DNA of 44,631 nucleotides from an uncultured Alphaproteobacteria bacterium (GCA_903862715.1 CAIOYY010000048.1:1-44631); one strand, 5' to 3'. Positions 16,820 to 26,290 are shown, numbered from the stretch's first letter. Made by a program: numbers and translations. Notes: generated by a model not told the origin, from the letters alone.

Positions 16820-18448
16820 ATGCGCGCGGTCCTCGTCCTCGTTGCGCTCTCGGGGCTTCTTTGCGCCTGTCAGGAAGCCCCTCCTGAAGCCTTGGTCGAA
16901 GACGCCGCCGTTCTTCATCGCGGCAACAGTGCCGAGCCGCGCAGCCTTGATCCGCACCTGATACAGGGCGAGTGGGAAAGCAATATTGTCGGCGACCTTC
17001 TGATGGGGCTCACCATTGATGGCCCGGACGGCATTTCGATCCCCGGCGCAGCGGAGCGCTGGGAAACGAGTGAAGACGGCCTCACCTGGACGTTTCACTT
17101 ACGCGCGCATGACTGGTCGGACGGATCGCCGGTGACGGCAGACGATTTTGTTTATGCCTGGAGGCGCATGCTCGCGCCCGAAACCGCCGCGCCCTATGCG
17201 TCGCTCCTCTACATTTTCAAGAACGCGCAGCCGGTGAACGCTGGCGAAATGCCGGTGGATGCGCTCGGCGCGCGCGCCATCGATGCGCAAACGCTGGAAC
17301 TGCAGCTCGAATCCCCCGCACCTTATCTCGCGGAACTGATGTCGAGCTTCACGACCTATCCCGTTCCACGCGCCGCCATCGAGACGCATGGAGCCGCATG
17401 GACGCGGCCCGGCAATTATGTCGGCAACGGCCCCTTCACGCTGACGGAATGGGCTGCCAATGATCACATCACACTGGAAAAGAACCCGTCTTTCTACGAT
17501 GCGGAAAATGTGGCCTTAAGCGGTGTCGTTTATTATCCGACGACGGACGCCGACGCGGCGCTGCGCCGGTTTCGTGCGGGCGAGCTCGACACGTCCGAAC
17601 TTCCGGCACAGCAGATCGACTGGCTGCGCACGAACATGCCGGAGGCCGTGCGGATCGAGCCCTTTCTCGGCGTTGAATATATAACGATCAACACTACAAG
17701 GCCGCCATTCAACGATGTACGGGTCCGCGAAGCGCTGAACCTCGCCATCGACCGCGAAATTCTCACGGACCAAATTCTTCGTCTCGGGAACCGCCCCGCC
17801 TATACCGTTGTCCCACCCGGAACAGCAAACTATCCCGGCGGAAATGCGATGCCCGTGGCGGCGGTGCCGAAAGCAGAGCGTGTGGCGCGCGCGCAGCAAT
17901 TGATGCGAGACGCTGGCTACGGTCCGGACAATCTGCTCTCCGCTTCGCTATTGGTGCGCTCCGCCAGCGCCGACGCGAGACGCGTTCCTGCCGCGATTCA
18001 GCAAATGTGGAGAGAAATCTATATCGCGCTCGATATCGACCAAGCCGATGGCGCCATCACCTATTCGCGCATTCAGGAAGGCGATTACGACCTCGGTCTT
18101 GTCAACTGGATCGCTGATTTCAACGATGCCCGCAACTTTCTCTTTCTCTTGACGGGCGGCCCCAACGGCAAGAATTACGCGCGTTATGACAACCCGGCTT
18201 TCGACGCGCTGATCCTCGAATCCGACCTCGAGACGGATTCCGCCCGACGCGGCGCGTTAATGGCGGAGGCCGAAGCCCTCGCTTTGGGGGAATATCCCTG
18301 GGTCCCTGTCTATTTTCTGGTCACGCGGGACCTGGTGCAGCCCTATGTCGGGGGCTGGATCACCAATGTCGAAGACGTGAACCGTTCGAGGTGGCTGTCG
18401 GTCGACAGAAGCAGCGCACAGGCCGCCGGGCAACCTTCCTCGCCGTAG
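16820..18448 (+). CDS. Oligopeptide-binding lipoprotein, OppA family, copy 2
   Basis: A 542-residue paralogue of the preceding gene. Start at ATG 16820, with AGGAAG twelve bases upstream, immediately before the signal peptide MRAVLVLVALSGLLCAC, whose last residues form the lipobox (L-C-A-C). The upstream in-frame extension would overlap copy 1. It shares the block PGAAERWETSEDGLTWTFHL, DWSDGSPVTADDFVYAWRR, VGNGPFTLTEWAAND and TVVPPGTANYPG with its neighbours, but differs in the ligand region around LDTSELPAQQIDWLRTNMPEA. It starts 16 bases after copy 1 stops, so it is surely on the same transcript. A different peptide preference is plausible but not visible in sequence. Confidence 0.93.
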   Translation: MRAVLVLVALSGLLCACQEAPPEALVEDAAVLHRGNSAEPRSLDPHLIQGEWESNIVGDLLMGLTIDGPDGISIPGAAERWETSEDGLTWTFHLRAHDWSDGSPVTADDFVYAWRRMLAPETAAPYASLLYIFKNAQPVNAGEMPVDALGARAIDAQTLELQLESPAPYLAELMSSFTTYPVPRAAIETHGAAWTRPGNYVGNGPFTLTEWAANDHITLEKNPSFYDAENVALSGVVYYPTTDADAALRRFRAGELDTSELPAQQIDWLRTNMPEAVRIEPFLGVEYITINTTRPPFNDVRVREALNLAIDREILTDQILRLGNRPAYTVVPPGTANYPGGNAMPVAAVPKAERVARAQQLMRDAGYGPDNLLSASLLVRSASADARRVPAAIQQMWREIYIALDIDQADGAITYSRIQEGDYDLGLVNWIADFNDARNFLFLLTGGPNGKNYARYDNPAFDALILESDLETDSARRGALMAEAEALALGEYPWVPVYFLVTRDLVQPYVGGWITNVEDVNRSRWLSVDRSSAQAAGQPSSP

Positions 18449-18512
18449 CGACACCGCTTCTCCTTGGTGTAACCTGCCGGCCGGAACTTGCAGACTTTGA
18501 GGATAGCCGGGA

Positions 18513-20177
18513 ATGACGGGTACGCATCGGACGCGCACGAAGCTCTGGATCGCAATGGGAGCCGCTATGCTGCTCGCTGCCTGCGGGCAAGGCGGCGAAA
18601 ATCCCACCGGTCCGGCAGGCACAGGCAACGCCGCGGGTGGCACCGTGTTTCATCGCGGCAATGGCGCGGAACCCGAGACGCTGGATCCCAATGTCGCCAT
18701 CGCCAAGTACGAGGACGACATCATTAGCGAGATGATCGTCGGACTGGTGTATCAGGACGCCCATGCAGATCCCGTTCCGGGGGCGGCCCTTACTTGGGAA
18801 ACCTCTGAAGACGGTCTCACCTGGACCTTTCATCTGCGCGAGCACAATTGGTCCGACGGTACGCCGGTGACGGCGGAGGATTTCGTTTATTCTTGGCAGC
18901 GCGTCCTCAAGCCGGAAACCGCGTCGCGCTATGCCTATTTCATCTATGTCATTAAGAACGCGCAAGCGATCAACACCGGCGCCATGGCCCCGGAAATGCT
19001 AGGTGCGCATGCGACCGATGCTCATACGCTTGTCGTCGAACTGGAGCATCCGGTTCCCTATCTTCTTGAAATGCTGACACATGTAACCATGCTTCCCGTC
19101 CCACAGCATGTCGTCGAGCAATTGGGAAATGCCTGGACGCGCGCCGGAAATTATGTCGGGAACGGTCCCTATGTTCTGACCGAATGGATACCGAATGATC
19201 ATATTACGCTGCGCAAAAATCCAACCTTCTATGAAGCAGATCAGGTCGCTATCGACGAAGTCGTCTATTATCCGACGCAGGATTACGATGCCGCGCTCCG
19301 GCGTTTCCGCGCGGGCGAGCTCGATTACCAGTCGCGCCTCCCCGCGGGCTCGATCGACTTTGTTCGGCAAAACATGCCCGAAGTCCTCAGCACGGCACCG
19401 CAATTCACGATCGATTTCGTCGCGCTGAACCAGTCGCGCGCACCCTTTGACGATGTGCGAATCCGCCGGGCGCTCAGCCTCGCCCTCGACCGTGAAACCA
19501 TTGTGAACACGATCCGCCGCGTCGGCGAACTTCCTGCCTACTCTATCGTGCCGCCCGGAATCGCGAATTATCCCGGCAATGTCTACCTCGACTTCAAGGA
19601 CACACCGCTTCCCGAACGCATTATGCAAGCGCAGGCGCTGATGCGCGAAGCGGGATATGGCCCGGACAATCCGTTGCAGACAGAACTCGCAATACGCTCG
19701 ACCTCTGCCGATGCCAAGCGCGTTCCTGCCGCCATCCAGCAGATGTGGCGCGAGATTTACGTCAATCTTGAAATCGCACAAATGGATACGGCCATTTTCT
19801 ACAATCGCGCCGAAGAACATGATTTTGATCTGGCGATGGCGGCCTGGGGTGCGGATTTCGACGACGCCTCGAATTTTCTGGATCTCCTGAGAAGCGGTAA
19901 TAGCAATAATTACGGCCTTTATGGCAATGCGATGCTGGACACGCTGATGGATCAGGCTCTTACGGAGCTGGATCTCGGAGCGCGCGGCCAAATGCTGGCG
20001 CAGGCGGAGACCATTGCACTTGGGGATATGGCCTGGCTGCCGGTCCTCTTCTGGGTGAACACCGGTGTCGTTCAAACCTATGTCGGTGGTTGGGCGGCCA
20101 ATCCCACCGATACGCATCGTATGCGGTGGGTGACGTTGGATATCGCCGCGCGAAGTGAGATGTTTCCGAACCAATAA
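18513..20177 (+). CDS. Oligopeptide-binding lipoprotein, OppA family, copy 3
   Basis: A 554-residue third paralogue. The N-terminus MTGTHRTRTKLWIAMGAAMLLAAC gives a positively charged start, short hydrophobic core and lipobox (L-A-A-C). Shared family segments include FHRGNGAEPETLDPN, PGAALTWETSEDGLTWTFHL, HNWSDGTPVTAEDFVYSWQR, VGNGPYVLTEWIPND and SIVPPGIANYPG. A glycine-, proline- and threonine-rich linker of about 18 residues separates the lipid anchor from the domain, longer than in copies 1 and 2. The 64-base gap before it holds a small inverted repeat (ACACC at 18451-18455, GGTGT at 18466-18470). Copies 2 and 3 look somewhat closer to each other than to copy 1 in the C-terminal half, judged by eye. 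Confidence 0.93.
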   Translation: MTGTHRTRTKLWIAMGAAMLLAACGQGGENPTGPAGTGNAAGGTVFHRGNGAEPETLDPNVAIAKYEDDIISEMIVGLVYQDAHADPVPGAALTWETSEDGLTWTFHLREHNWSDGTPVTAEDFVYSWQRVLKPETASRYAYFIYVIKNAQAINTGAMAPEMLGAHATDAHTLVVELEHPVPYLLEMLTHVTMLPVPQHVVEQLGNAWTRAGNYVGNGPYVLTEWIPNDHITLRKNPTFYEADQVAIDEVVYYPTQDYDAALRRFRAGELDYQSRLPAGSIDFVRQNMPEVLSTAPQFTIDFVALNQSRAPFDDVRIRRALSLALDRETIVNTIRRVGELPAYSIVPPGIANYPGNVYLDFKDTPLPERIMQAQALMREAGYGPDNPLQTELAIRSTSADAKRVPAAIQQMWREIYVNLEIAQMDTAIFYNRAEEHDFDLAMAAWGADFDDASNFLDLLRSGNSNNYGLYGNAMLDTLMDQALTELDLGARGQMLAQAETIALGDMAWLPVLFWVNTGVVQTYVGGWAANPTDTHRMRWVTLDIAARSEMFPNQ

Positions 20178-20197
20178 TTATTCAAACGGGGGATGTG

Positions 20198-21010
20198 ATG
20201 GGGATGTTTTTCAAAGGAGCGCTTAGCGCTGTTCTTACGCTGTCGCTGGCCGCCTGTACGGCAGAGGAAGCCGCCGAGGAAGTGACACCGCCGGAAGCGG
20301 CGGTGAACACACCGGCCACGATCCGGGTGCTCACCGTTGGCGGAACGCGTATCGCCATGGAGGCGCTGGAAGCGCAATACGAAGCGCAAAGCGGGGATAC
20401 GCTGGAGATTTCCTTCAACAATCCTGCGATGATCGAGCAATTGATGGTGGATGAGGAATTCGACGTGATCCTTGCCGCCGTCTCCTCCGTCAATGTCGCA
20501 CGCGACATGGCGCTGCTCGAGCCCGAAACGCAGAAGCGGATCGCACGCACGGGGATTGGGCTTTCGGTGCGCGAAGGCGCCGAGCTTCCCGACATTTCGA
20601 CCCCCGAGGGCTTTCGCAACACGCTTCTCGCCGCGAACAGCGTCGCGATCTCGAATCCGGAAGGCTACAATGGCAGTGGCGTGTTGACGGTGCGCGTTCT
20701 GGATTTCGCGGGTGTCCATGACGAAGTCATGGCGAAGGCAACCATCCAGGGGCTTGCCGACGGCAAAGCGCTTATCGCAGCGGGCGAACGCGATCTCGGC
20801 CTGTTCAACGTTTCGGAAGCAACGGCTGAGGGCGTGACCTATGTGGGACCGGTACCCGCCGTATGGCAGCTTTACACGAATTACGATGTCGCGGTGTTCG
20901 CCGATTCCGCAGTCAAGGCGGACGCGGCGGAACTCATTGCGTTTCTGTCATCGGCTGCGGCCAATGATGGCTGGAATGCCGGCGGCATTGAACTTCTTAC
21001 AGTAGAATAG
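20198..21010 (+). CDS. ModA-like (type 2) substrate-binding lipoprotein
   Basis: A 270-residue lipoprotein. The ATG at 20198 has GGGGGA about five bases before it; a GTG three bases earlier is less likely. The signal MGMFFKGALSAVLTLSLAAC ends in the lipobox (L-A-A-C). An acidic, alanine-rich linker follows. The domain resembles the ModA-like binding fold: IRVLTVGGTRIAMEALEAQY, DVILAAVSSV, IGLSVREGAELPDIS, a TPEGFRNTLLAANSVAISNP segment, and a C-terminal AELIAFLSS. No modB or modC is nearby, so it may bind another ligand or serve a sensory role. It follows oppA copy 3 by 20 bases and probably ends that operon. Confidence 0.8.
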   Translation: MGMFFKGALSAVLTLSLAACTAEEAAEEVTPPEAAVNTPATIRVLTVGGTRIAMEALEAQYEAQSGDTLEISFNNPAMIEQLMVDEEFDVILAAVSSVNVARDMALLEPETQKRIARTGIGLSVREGAELPDISTPEGFRNTLLAANSVAISNPEGYNGSGVLTVRVLDFAGVHDEVMAKATIQGLADGKALIAAGERDLGLFNVSEATAEGVTYVGPVPAVWQLYTNYDVAVFADSAVKADAAELIAFLSSAAANDGWNAGGIELLTVE

Positions 21011-21021
21011 TGTTCGGCGGA

Positions 21022-21050
21022 TGGACGCGCAGGCTATTGCCGCGCGTCCA
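21022..21050. terminator. Hairpin between convergent genes (possible bidirectional terminator)
   Basis: Arms TGGACGCGC (21022-21030) and GCGCGTCCA (21042-21050) pair perfectly over nine bases around an 11-base loop. It lies just past the end of the ModA-like gene and overlaps the last codons of the convergent dehydrogenase. No T-run follows on either strand, so it may block RNA decay rather than end transcription by itself. Confidence 0.45.
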
Positions 21051-22356
21051 CTGTCACCCGCCAGACAGCATTGCCGACATCATCGGCCACTAGCAGACTG
21101 CCATCCTTCGCAAACACGACGCCCACCGGGCGTCCTTGCGCGTCGCCATCGTCGTTCAGAAACCCGGTCAAGATATCCAGTGCGGGACCGGACGGCATGC
21201 CGTTCACGAAGGGCACGAAGATAACTTTGTAACCACTCGGCGGATTGCGATTCCAGGACCCGTGCTGTCCGATATAGGCGCCGTCGGCAAACCCACCAAG
21301 ATTACCCGCCGGTGCAAAGGCGAGACCGAGTGAGGCCGTATGCGGACCCAGCGCATAATCGGGCACGAGTGCGCTTTCGACAAGATCAGGACGTGGCGGC
21401 GTGACCCGCGTATCGACATGCTCGCCGTAATAGCTATAGGGCCAGCCATAAAATCCGCCGTCACGGACGGACGTCATGTAGTCAGGAACGAGATCGCTCC
21501 CAAGCTCGTCGCGTTCGTTGACGGTCGTCCATAATTGTCCCGTCACGGGTTCCCATGCGAGCCCGTTCGGATTGCGCAGCCCCGTGGCAAAGAGGCGTTT
21601 CTCGCCCGTGGTGAAATCGATTTCCCATATAGCGGCCCGGCCTTCCTCCTCCGCCATGCCGTTCTCAGCCACATTGCTATTGGACCCGACCGTGGCATAG
21701 AGCTTGGTGCCATCGGGACTTAAGAGAATATTCTTGGTCCAGTGATGATTGCGCGGTCCTGCCGGAAGTTCGGCAACCCGTGCGCCCATATCCTCGATCC
21801 GCGTCTCGCCATCGTGGTAGTCGAAGCGCAGAACTGTGTCGGTATTGGCGACATAGAGCTCGCCATTGCGAAGGTCCATACCGAAAGGCGAATGCAGGTT
21901 CTCGAGGAAGACCGTCCGCATTTCGGCCACGCCATCACCGTCCTGATCACGCAGCAATGTGATCCTGTCAGGGCTGGGCGTCGCAGCGCCCGCGCGCCCC
22001 ATGACAAGCCCCATGATCCACGCCCTGATACCGCTATTTTCTTCCTCACGTTCCGGCGCGTTTGATTCCGCCACCAGCACGTCCCCATTGGGCAGAACGT
22101 ACAACCAGCGCGGATGATCGAGGTCACGGGCAAACGCATTTACCGAGCTGCCGTCTGCGGCGATGGGCATCTCCCCCTCTTCCCAACCCACAGCAGGCGC
22201 AATATTCACGGTTGGAATAAGAGTTGGGTTCGGTTCAGGAAGATCAGGACCGGGGCCTATTCCGGCGGATACCGGCAATTGCGCGGTTTCCCCGCAGGAT
22301 GCAACTACCGAGGCAAGAAGTACCGCCGTAGCGGCTACCCTAACAGTCCAAGCCAT
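21034..22356 (-). CDS. Sorbosone/glucose dehydrogenase-like (PQQ beta-propeller) lipoprotein
   Basis: A 440-residue protein starting [21 protein letters not shown], a signal peptide with lipobox (V-A-S-C, lipid on C21). The ribosome site AAAAAGG sits seven bases upstream. A longer reading frame exists but runs antisense through a tRNA gene and is rejected. Family segments of the soluble-quinoprotein/sorbosone dehydrogenase propeller are [86 protein letters not shown] and [14 protein letters not shown]. It is convergent to the OppA/ModA-like operon. The actual substrate is unknown; many such proteins are annotated only by fold. Confidence 0.87.
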   Translation of the reverse strand: MAWTVRVAATAVLLASVVASCGETAQLPVSAGIGPGPDLPEPNPTLIPTVNIAPAVGWEEGEMPIAADGSSVNAFARDLDHPRWLYVLPNGDVLVAESNAPEREEENSGIRAWIMGLVMGRAGAATPSPDRITLLRDQDGDGVAEMRTVFLENLHSPFGMDLRNGELYVANTDTVLRFDYHDGETRIEDMGARVAELPAGPRNHHWTKNILLSPDGTKLYATVGSNSNVAENGMAEEEGRAAIWEIDFTTGEKRLFATGLRNPNGLAWEPVTGQLWTTVNERDELGSDLVPDYMTSVRDGGFYGWPYSYYGEHVDTRVTPPRPDLVESALVPDYALGPHTASLGLAFAPAGNLGGFADGAYIGQHGSWNRNPPSGYKVIFVPFVNGMPSGPALDILTGFLNDDGDAQGRPVGVVFAKDGSLLVADDVGNAVWRVTVDARQ

Positions 22357-22487
22357 CCAGAACCTTTTTGCGCCTGTTACCTTGTGTGGAAACGGTTCAC
22401 GGCCACGCTTGTTCCCTCTCATCTGGATCCAGCGCCTTGCGCGAAACCGGGAAATGGGTTTTGAAGTTGTTCGCCTATTTCCCCTGC

Positions 22488-22564
22488 GGCCCCGTAGCTC
22501 AGCAGGATAGAGCACGAGATTCCTAATCTCGGGGTCACAGGTTCGAATCCTGTCGGGGTCACCA
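22488..22564 (+). tRNA. tRNA-Arg (anticodon CCT)
   Basis: A complete cloverleaf. The acceptor stem GGCCCCG (22488-22494) pairs with CGGGGTC (22554-22560), with one G-T pair. The D arm is GCTC...GAGC. The anticodon stem CGAGA/TCTCG encloses the loop TTCCTAA, giving anticodon CCT, which reads AGG. The T arm ACAGG/CCTGT encloses TTCGAAT. Discriminator base A and an encoded CCA end follow (22561-22564). Confidence 0.96.
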
Positions 22565-22618
22565 CCTGCATCAGAATGCCGGTGTCTTGCGTAACCGCCT
22601 CTTCTGCTCAGACGATTC

Positions 22619-23452
22619 ATGCTCAAAACGATTACCCTTCCATCCGGCGAACAGGTTCCGACCTTGGGTCAGGGCACATGGATGATGGCCGCGCGCGGCA
22701 AGCGCGAAAGCGACATCAAGGCACTGCGCCTCGGCATTGATCTCGGTATGACGTTGATCGACACCGCCGAAATGTATGGCGAGGGAAAAGTCGAAACGCT
22801 GGTCGGCGAAGCCATCGCGGACATTCGGGATGAGATTTTCCTCATCAGTAAGGTCTATCCTTATAATGCGAGCCGCAGAGGCATAATTCAGGCGTGTGAG
22901 CGTAGTTTGAAACGCCTCGGGACCGACCGCCTCGATCTTTATCTTCTTCACTGGCGCGGAAATGTTCCGCTGGAAGAAACCATTCTGGGGTTCGAGGCGC
23001 TGCGTGCGGCCGGAAAAATCCGCCATTGGGGCGTGTCAAATTTCGACACCGACGACATGCAGGAATTGACGGGGCTCGCACATGGCAATGCCTGCGCCAC
23101 CAATCAAATTCTCTACAATCTGTCGCGCCGGGGCTGCGAGTTTGAACTTGCGCCTTGGCTGCGCGACCACAAAATTCCCTTGATGGCCTACAGTCCGGTC
23201 GAGCAAGGTCGCCTGCTGGTGAAGGGCGCCCTTGCCGAAGTCGCGCGCGACCATGGCGTAACGCCCTATCAGGCAGCGATTGCCTGGCTCCTGCAGAAGC
23301 CGAATGTGATCGTTATTCCCAAATCCGGAAGTGACGCGCATGTGCGCGACAATCGCGCAGCCGCAGATATCGTGCTCGCCCCGGACGATCTTGCAAAACT
23401 CGACGCGGCCTTTCCACCGCCCGCGAAGCGGAAGCCGTTGGAGTCGCTCTGA
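22619..23452 (+). CDS. Aldo/keto reductase
   Basis: A 277-residue NADPH-dependent oxidoreductase of the AKR superfamily, slightly short but complete. The catalytic tetrad is intact: D48, Y53 (MYGEG), K78 (ISKVYP) and H111 (LLHWRG). The cofactor-binding end is also seen: [13 protein letters not shown], matching the family's IPKS-x(n)-R-x-x-N motif. The start [21 protein letters not shown] is typical of the family; the ribosome site is weak. It lies 54 bases after the tRNA gene and could be read from the tRNA promoter. It ends four bases from the convergent ppk2. The physiological carbonyl substrate cannot be told from sequence. Confidence 0.93.
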   Translation: MLKTITLPSGEQVPTLGQGTWMMAARGKRESDIKALRLGIDLGMTLIDTAEMYGEGKVETLVGEAIADIRDEIFLISKVYPYNASRRGIIQACERSLKRLGTDRLDLYLLHWRGNVPLEETILGFEALRAAGKIRHWGVSNFDTDDMQELTGLAHGNACATNQILYNLSRRGCEFELAPWLRDHKIPLMAYSPVEQGRLLVKGALAEVARDHGVTPYQAAIAWLLQKPNVIVIPKSGSDAHVRDNRAAADIVLAPDDLAKLDAAFPPPAKRKPLESL

Positions 23453-23456
23453 CGTT

Positions 23457-24221
23457 TCAGCGCGCCAGCCGGCCGTCTTTTTCCGCGCTCTGGGTCCAGG
23501 GAAATACGCGTTTACGATCCGGTACGATAAATTTTGTACGCTTCCCAGGATAGGAAAAGCTCGTCAGAAGATCGCGCATGAATTCCACGCGCGCTTCTTT
23601 CTTGTGATCGGCATAAACAACATGCCAGGGCGCGGCGTCGTGATTGGTGCGCCGAAACATTTCGTCGCGCGCTTTGGTGTAGGCGCTCCATTTCTTCAGC
23701 GCGACCTCATCGACCGGGGAAGTTTTCCACGCTTTTAAAGGATCTTTCTCGCGGTCGGCCAAGCGCTCCTTCTGCTCCTGCCGTGAAATATCGAGATAAT
23801 ATTTGCGCAAGTGAATACCTGAGCGGACCAGCATCTTCTCGAAATCGCAGACCGTATCGAAGAAGCATTCCACATCCTGCTCAGAGCAGAACCCCATTAC
23901 GCGTTCGACCCCCGCCCGGTTGTACCAGGAGCGGTTGAAGACGACGAATTCGCCATCGAACGGAAAATGAGGCACGAAGCGCTGAAAATACCAGGTTTTG
24001 TCTTCACGGTCGGAAGGCTTTGACGGCGCAAAAACACGGGTGTCACGTGGGCTCATATGCGCGGTTAGTCGCTTGATCGTGCCGTCTTTGCCGGCGGCGT
24101 CACGGCCCTCAACGATAACAAGAACCCGCGACTCGGTCGCGATCAGATGGCGCTGCAACTTCACCAGTTCGACCTGCAGCGCCCGCAGCGTATCCTTATA
24201 GGCATCGTGCGCGTCGCTCAT
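23457..24221 (-). CDS. ppk2: Polyphosphate kinase 2 (PPK2 family)
   Basis: A 254-residue cytoplasmic kinase that moves phosphate between polyphosphate and nucleotides. The Walker A motif GRDAAGKDG spans residues 39-47. Following family motifs are KTWYFQRFVPHFPFDGE, the Walker B-like FNRSWYNRAGVE, and the lid KDPLKAWKTSPVD. Length and single-domain layout fit the one-domain PPK2 proteins. The ribosome site CGGAGAAAA precedes the ATG. It starts 12 bases after the upstream esterase stops, making it the last gene of a minus-strand group. Whether it favours GDP or ADP cannot be decided by eye. Confidence 0.94.
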   Translation of the reverse strand: MSDAHDAYKDTLRALQVELVKLQRHLIATESRVLVIVEGRDAAGKDGTIKRLTAHMSPRDTRVFAPSKPSDREDKTWYFQRFVPHFPFDGEFVVFNRSWYNRAGVERVMGFCSEQDVECFFDTVCDFEKMLVRSGIHLRKYYLDISRQEQKERLADREKDPLKAWKTSPVDEVALKKWSAYTKARDEMFRRTNHDAAPWHVVYADHKKEARVEFMRDLLTSFSYPGKRTKFIVPDRKRVFPWTQSAEKDGRLAR

Positions 24222-24233
24222 TTTTCTCCGTGC

Positions 24234-25154
24234 CTATTCGCTGTAGGTGTTCAGAAAGGCCAGTATACGTTCGCTGATGGCGGTTTCGGTCGTGTTCATC
24301 GTGTAGACCTGCGACATATGATTATGGTTCGGGTTGTGCAGGAAGACTTCCGGGCAATTACCCGCGGCGCACAGCGCCTCGTTCAACCTGTCGCTCGCGG
24401 CAGCGATGCCGGGTGGATCGAGTTCGGCGCGCATAACGAAGAGCGGCACCTCGCTTTCGATAAGGCCGGGAAGCGACGCCATTTCATCGAGCTTCGCGGC
24501 ATCCGCATAATATTCGTTCGCTTGTGCGATTTCATATCCCCCACCCGAGGCGAGAATGGCGGCGACAAGTCCCGATCCTTCGGCAACGTGAAATTCGGGA
24601 TGACTGAGATAGGAGCCCACCAAGGACGCCCCAGCGGAATGGCCCCAGAGAATGATCTTGTTCGGATCGCCGCCAAATTCGGCGCCGTGTTCGCGCGCCC
24701 AGGCGACGGCGGAAGCGACATCCTCGGTGGCATTCGGATAGGCGAATTCCGGCGCGAGCCGGTAATTGGTGTTCACGCCGACAAAGCCGTTCGATACCGC
24801 CCATATCATCACATTGTCATAGGAATAATCGCCGGGCCGGTGCTTATCCCCGCCGGTAAATCCGCCGCCATGCACAAAGATAACAATGGGCTTGCCTGCG
24901 CCCCGATCGGGATCGGCCATGAACACGTCGAGACGCTGCAATGGATGATCGCCGAATGCGATGTCGCGCAATGCGGTGACATCGCGCGGAGGCGTCTGTA
25001 CATGCATGGGCCGCAACACGTCGGCTGTCGCGCGCGCATCGTTTACCGCGCCCATGGCGCGAATGCCCGCAGCCATTTCAGCCGGCAGTTCGGCATTGGC
25101 GGCAAAAGGCAATGCCATCAGAGAAAGCGTGAGCGCAAATAATCTCGAAGTCAT
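24234..25154 (-). CDS. Exported alpha/beta hydrolase (carboxylesterase, HGGG type)
   Basis: A 306-residue protein with a clear Sec signal peptide (MTSRLFALTLSLMALPFAANA, cut about residue 21). The ATG at 25154 has AGGGAG seven bases upstream, which decides the start over a longer frame. The oxyanion-hole motif HGGGF is at about 95-99, and the nucleophile lies in GHSAGAS (S173). YRLAPEF between them is typical of hormone-sensitive-lipase-like esterases. The acid D and the final H are probably in RAELDPPG and HNPNHNHMSQ. It lies 95 bases after another alpha/beta hydrolase gene and directly before ppk2. The substrate is unknown, probably an ester met in the periplasm. Confidence 0.9.
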   Translation of the reverse strand: MTSRLFALTLSLMALPFAANAELPAEMAAGIRAMGAVNDARATADVLRPMHVQTPPRDVTALRDIAFGDHPLQRLDVFMADPDRGAGKPIVIFVHGGGFTGGDKHRPGDYSYDNVMIWAVSNGFVGVNTNYRLAPEFAYPNATEDVASAVAWAREHGAEFGGDPNKIILWGHSAGASLVGSYLSHPEFHVAEGSGLVAAILASGGGYEIAQANEYYADAAKLDEMASLPGLIESEVPLFVMRAELDPPGIAAASDRLNEALCAAGNCPEVFLHNPNHNHMSQVYTMNTTETAISERILAFLNTYSE

Positions 25155-25249
25155 GGTGCAACTCCCTGCGAAAATCCTCCGGTGCGTCCGGAATGTTGCG
25201 CCAGCTTTGTTCAATTGCGGGGCCGTGACAAGCACTCGCCACAGCGCCG

Positions 25250-26185
25250 CTACGCCAATGCGTCCCGCGCCGCCTGACCGGCGGCAGCGACCGCTTCGCT
25301 CGCCATCGGAATAAGGTCCTGCATGCTGAAAAACCCATGAATCATGGTCGGGTAATCGATATGGCGCACTTTGACACCAGCCGCTTTCAGTTTGGCTGCA
25401 TAGGCTGCGCCCTCATCGCGCAGGGGATCGAAGCCTGCTGTCACCACATAGGCCGGGGGCAGGCCCGAGAAATCCGTAGCCTGCAGCGGCGAAAGACGCG
25501 GATCACCAGGTTCTACGTCGTCGGAGACATATTGCTTGTAGAACCAGCTTACCGCGGGCTGGGTGAGGACGTTGCCTCCAAACCCAAAGGCAGAAGGTGC
25601 GTCCTGATGCAACGAGGTCATGGGGTAGATCAAAAGCTGGAACGCGAGGTGCGGTCCGCCTTTGCTTTTCGCAAGTTGGGCAACGACGGCGGCGAGATTG
25701 CCCCCGGCGGAGTCCCCCGCCACACCAATGCGATTGGGATCAATGCCGAGAACGGACGAATTGGCCTCGATCCATTTTAGAGCTGCGAAGCAGTCCTCCA
25801 CCGCTGCGGGAAACGGATGTTCTGGCGCAAGCCGGTAATCGACCGAAAGCACACGGCAGCCGCTTTCATTAGCGAGCGTCCGGCAAAGAGGATCGTAGCA
25901 ATCAAGATCGCCCAATACGAACCCACCGCCATGAAAATAGGCGAGCGCGGGAAGCGCGGAGCTTCCTGCCGCAACCGGCGTGTAGACGCGGATCGGGATA
26001 GGGTTTTCCGTTCCCGTCGCCTCGACATTCTCAACTTTGCCTATCGGCGCCGCGTTCTGGTTCGCCAGCGTGCAAAGTTTCTTGAACTCTGCACGCGCCT
26101 GGCGCGGGGTTAGTTGCCAGACTTGCAGATTCGCAAGTTGCGGCAATTGGTCGAACAGCGCCTTGATGAACGGGTCGAACTGCAT
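25250..26185 (-). CDS. Cytoplasmic alpha/beta hydrolase, hormone-sensitive lipase family
   Basis: A 311-residue esterase of the HSL (family IV) type. The ATG at 26185 follows GGAGG by five bases. Motifs are the oxyanion hole HGGGF (85-89), YRLAPEHPFPA, the nucleophile GDSAGGN (S159), the acid in GFDPLRDEG, and the histidine in MIHGFFSM. Length and the N-terminal cap MQFDPFIKALFDQLPQ match the family. It shows no signal peptide, unlike the exported esterase next to it. Both are on the minus strand, probably on one transcript starting with the DUF924 gene. The two are clearly different subfamilies, not recent duplicates. Confidence 0.92.
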   Translation of the reverse strand: MQFDPFIKALFDQLPQLANLQVWQLTPRQARAEFKKLCTLANQNAAPIGKVENVEATGTENPIPIRVYTPVAAGSSALPALAYFHGGGFVLGDLDCYDPLCRTLANESGCRVLSVDYRLAPEHPFPAAVEDCFAALKWIEANSSVLGIDPNRIGVAGDSAGGNLAAVVAQLAKSKGGPHLAFQLLIYPMTSLHQDAPSAFGFGGNVLTQPAVSWFYKQYVSDDVEPGDPRLSPLQATDFSGLPPAYVVTAGFDPLRDEGAAYAAKLKAAGVKVRHIDYPTMIHGFFSMQDLIPMASEAVAAAGQAARDALA

Positions 26186-26290
26186 GCATCCTCCAGAGGG
26201 GCGCGAGTGTTGCGGCCTGCGGCGCGGCAATGCAAGGGCAACGCAAAACCCCGCATTAGGTCGCAAAACGAGACGCGCGAACTACAAAAC

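Noticed and set aside
18999-20174. 391-residue open frame opposite oppA copy 3
   Set aside because: Antisense shadow of a gene with strong family motifs; rich in R, H and I as expected from complement reading.
16820-20177. Recent gene conversion among the OppA copies
   Set aside because: The shared blocks are the family's conserved core, and the DNA between them differs clearly, so I see no long identical stretches.
22357-22626. N-terminal extension of the sorbosone-dehydrogenase-like protein to 530 residues
   Set aside because: The extension reads antisense through tRNA-Arg and gives the [11 protein letters not shown]-type peptide often seen in wrong annotations. The lipoprotein signal starting at 22356 is the true N-terminus.
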